In this document: positions 61,311 through 64,000 of the stretch, in pieces
Layout: the number at the start of each line of letters is the position of its first letter
Numbering within the stretch: position 1 is the stretch's first letter
Assembly (NCBI GenBank): GCA_004335635.1
Contig: QAXH01005945.1
Coordinates: 7,269-71,268, forward strand
Length of the DNA stretch: 64,000 nt
Reading direction: 5' to 3'
From: Chloromonas sp. AAM2
Taxonomy: Eukaryota; Chlorophyta; Chlorophyceae; Chlamydomonadales; Chlamydomonadaceae
The notes under the pieces: model-generated
What the model was told of the DNA's origin: nothing
The model's input: the letters and a program-made list of their open reading frames with translations, nothing else
Databases searched by the model: none
Translations under genes and position numbers: made by a program

Positions 61311-62292
61311 TAGTAGGGCCAGCATAGCAGGGGATGTGGCTTGGAGAGTACTTGCGTAGAGTTCACTGGCTTGTAGAAGACGCTTCTGATTGCTCATCCG
61401 TTCTGCGCCGCGCGCTTACCCATGCCAACTCATACAGGAAGAGGCACATGCTCCAGGCAACATGCGGCAGCATGGCATGGCAGGGCCGGTGCGGCTCCAC
61501 CCACAGGGGCAGCCTGCATGGCAATGGCCGGCTATGAAACCCCTGAGCTGATTTGAATAATGAGTACGATTCTGATGATCTGGTGCGTGTTGCCCAAGTC
61601 ACTCAGCAGATGTATGCAGGAAACGGTGCAGATGTGAAACACGTTTTCAACTCTGGGGGTGCTCGACAGGCGGGCAGGCATGCTTGGCATGGCATGATAA
61701 TGCTGAACTTGAACACACTGCACCTGCTTTATCTCTTATGGCCGTACAAGGTCCATGGTTGTGCTTGGATTTATGATGCAGTTGACTTCTATCACTGAAG
61801 ACCAGGTATATAAGTTCAATTTGTCAACTCATGATACCTGATGATATAACTTCTTATTTTGTATGCTAAGGATATACTGTATGTTGCTTCGTATGTATGA
61901 GCGCTGATGTTGCTAGTATGGGTCCCATGGCAACTTTTTAGGCAGAAAGGACTGCAATGCCATGACAGGTCACTACTAATGTATTGAAGGGACCAGATGG
62001 GTAGTGGTACGCGTTTTTACACTGCTGTCGGATGTGCGGTAGCGTGGACTGGGTGAAAGAACTGCGAAGCCATGACCAGCTATTTATTAATGTTTTTACT
62101 GATGTGTCGAGTGGAACCAGATGGGTAGCGGTACGCAGTTTCGTGACATGCAAGCTGAAGGGCTATCAGTGCTATAGATATGCTGGCACGATTACATAAC
62201 AGACTGTACTGCCGCAACGCAACTGGCTTGATTCAAATTCAAGGACTACAACGTCCTGTTGCAGGTGAATGAGTTTCAGATCACTTTTCTTA

Positions 62293-62400
62293 GTCGGAAA
62301 AAAAGAAGTTTGCCAGTTCTGGGACAATTTTGTGACTGGTACTGGAACCTGTGTGTTTGTGGTGCGTGTATTGGGCCGTGGTGGTGTGTCGCTCACGCGT
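62293..62400. mobile_element. Inverted-repeat family copy, one end
   Basis: gaaaaaaagaag + tttgccagttctgggaca, then the subterminal ctggtactggaacctgtgtg and the internal gcgtgtattgggccgtgg and ggtgtgtcgctc. The internal part matches 29466-29590 in inverted orientation. No right end was found, so this is a solo or truncated copy. Confidence 0.6.
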
Positions 62401-63631
62401 GTGTTTTGGTAGATGGTCTGGTTCACTGTCATGATACAGGGATACAGGGACACACTGTATGAGACACTTGTTACGAAAAACACCTGAATAGATGCTCGCT
62501 GCGTTTATCAAAAGCTACAAAATGACCTGCCCCATGCACCTGAACAAAAACACCAGGGCAGCCCTGCGTCAGCGGATTCTCCAGCGTTCCCCACTCTCCA
62601 GCGCATCTCCAGGTTATCACCTTTACCTTACCTTACCTTTACCTTTACTTTGTAGGTGGTGGATTTATCACATTGAAGGGTGTTAGAGCGGGCCCTTGCT
62701 TCCTCAGGCATACTGGAAGCATGACAAGAACGAACGCAGACCCTGAGCACGACTGGCACCTCGCCTAGCGTAAGAAATGACCTGAAAAGTCAGCGAATGT
62801 GCGTGCACATCCCAACCCAAGCGAGCTGGTAACAGTTGCCCCCTCACTCACTCCCCGAGTCATCAAGTTGTCCTTAGGCCTCCCGAAGTCACGCTTTACA
62901 ATACGCACGAGGGGAGTTCAGCAGAATCTTGCCTCGCACATCTTTCGGTCTCTGCGTGCTACTCAACACCCTCAAGACCAGACTTCCACCATCACGGGCA
63001 TATCATAAGAACGATTTGTCGTCAAAGGGACACTGTAAGCAAATATTCTGTATCCCAGGTGCTAGTAAAATAACAACTGCCGTATGGATGCATTCAACTG
63101 CTTCCTAGGTCGAACATAACAGCTCATGCAAGCCGACACAAGAACGTTCCCTTTTTATGTTCACGGGCCAGAGTCTAATGGCTCCTGACATTTTGAATTG
63201 GCAACAGTAAACGCGGGGGCCATGGCTACTGACACATGAACATAGACAAGCCATGAGTAGCCATGTCATGTCATGTCAACGCAGGTGGCAACTGTCGTTC
63301 GTGTCAGGCTTGGTCTGATCCGAACAATAGGTGCACGTGTGTGCAACTTGATGCGCAACAACTGCAATGCCTGCTTCCAATAGTCCGGGTGCATATACTG
63401 CAACAATCCGGGCTTGATGCAACGAAAGTCACGTTGCAGCCTTGCAAGTGTGCCAGTGCTGAAAACACAATCGTGGACATGCTACGAGTGCTAGCATGCC
63501 AGATGGTTACCATTCTGCTGGGTGTGCATGGTGCAGATGTTGCCGTGTTTGGCTGGGCTGCATTGGTAGCAAAACTAAATATCAATATGGAACTGCATCG
63601 ATCTCCAGAAATATCGGACTGAGGGCTTTAT

Positions 63632-64000
63632 CTATTGCAGGCCGAAGCCCTGTGCATTGTCCATGGCCGTCAGGAGCCGCTCTTTCAGCTTGGCCTGCAG
63701 CCACAGCCAACCGAGTGATATGATTGTGCAATCTGATCGTGAGAACGCTTCTGGCAGCGTGCGGCTACCAGTGTCAGAACTGGGAAGGTCACAATATACG
63801 GTGTTGCACGGCTCTGTAGCTGCTTCCAATTCAATCTCTCGAATTCCTATCTCTGTCAACTTGTGACATGCAAGTTGCTCTGCGGGAGCTGAACATGCAC
63901 CGATGCACCTGCGTGTCACGTGCGTGCCTGATCACGTGTTCTATCGCCGACCTGCGAGCTGTACTCGGGCACCAGCAGCACGTTGAAGCACGTGTGTGAG
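63632..64000 (-). CDS. HECT-type E3 ubiquitin ligase, C-terminal end (partial)
   Basis: The gene enters from beyond the right edge. Two exons are visible: 64000-63952 (partial) and 63694-63632, joined in phase 0. They give SHTCFNVLLVPEYSSQ then AKLKERLLTAMDNAQGFGLQ and a stop. This is the C-lobe end of a HECT domain. The Cys in HTCFN is the catalytic residue that forms the ubiquitin thioester. The sequence is closest in feel to the UBE3A-like group (TCFN-L-LPEYSSKEKLKERL-AI), with a normal family-length C-terminus. Substrate specificity depends on N-terminal domains outside the window. Confidence 0.9.

Larger units (their letters stand above)
61008..63631. other. Convergent intergenic region (MATE and HECT 3' ends)
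   Basis: No gene is supported. It contains a 16-bp tandem array (61249-61310), a diverged ~110-bp duplication (about 61935-62160, sharing gaccagatgggtag and ggtacgc), an inverted-repeat end (62293-62400), and short ccttta/ccttac repeats near 62620-62655. Confidence 0.5.

Noticed and set aside
63263..63622. 119-codon plus-strand ORF near the right end
   Set aside because: It lies in the expected 3' UTR of the HECT gene on the opposite strand, with no domain and no splice support.
1..64000. CRISPR arrays, rRNA genes, bacterial operons, ribosome binding sites
   Set aside because: None are seen. The tandem repeats lack spacer structure, and the genes are spliced eukaryotic genes.

Overview
The window is nuclear DNA of a green alga, most likely a flagellate chlorophyte of the Chlamydomonas/Volvox type. 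Genes are intron-rich with GT-AG introns. Several genes have a TGTAA-type polyadenylation signal 30-45 nt after the stop, as in green algae. The gene set combines plastid and plant genes (a PxcA/CemA-like plastid envelope protein, an LHY/CCA1-type MYB, a plant-style pseudouridine-5'-phosphate glycosidase) with the centriole protein SAS-4, which implies basal bodies. Many long proteins carry low-complexity Gln/Gly/His/Ser tracts. The species cannot be named from the sequence. Exon junctions were derived by hand from splice sites, reading phase and family conservation. Six multi-exon models close in frame from ATG to stop: RPN3, SAS-4, the Yippee-like protein, PsuG, MATE and ShKT-AKR.

Layout. 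1.9-8.3 kb (-): MYB of the CCA1/LHY/REVEILLE class (ROC40-like). 10.7-15.2 kb (-): sugar-phosphate/nucleotide-sugar transporter. 17.8-21.9 kb (-): Yippee zinc-binding domain fused to an 840-residue disordered tail. 22.1-22.6 kb (+): tentative tiny coiled-coil gene. 24.9-29.0 kb (+): RPN3 of the 26S proteasome. 29.2-29.5 kb: assembly gap inside a repeat. 30.3-32.6 kb (+): PxcA/CemA-like plastid protein. 33.8-41.0 kb (-): SAS-4/CPAP, complete in 14 exons. 41.2-49.0 kb (-): membrane-anchored protein with five ShKT modules and an aldo-keto reductase domain. 50.4-53.4 kb (-): PsuG/PUMY. 53.9-61.0 kb (+): MATE transporter. 63.6-64.0 kb (-): 3' end of a HECT ubiquitin ligase that continues beyond the window.

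The genes do not form one pathway; this is ordinary mixed nuclear gene order. PsuG and MATE are divergent across 535 bp. RPN3 and the HECT ligase belong to the ubiquitin-proteasome system but are 35 kb apart.

The less ordinary content is (i) the ShKT-AKR fusion, (ii) the Yippee-plus-tail architecture, and (iii) a dispersed family of small terminal-inverted-repeat elements. Their ends read TTTGCCAGTTCTGGGACA next to an A-run, and they occur about 16 times between 10 and 62 kb, in introns, beside 3' ends and around the assembly gap.
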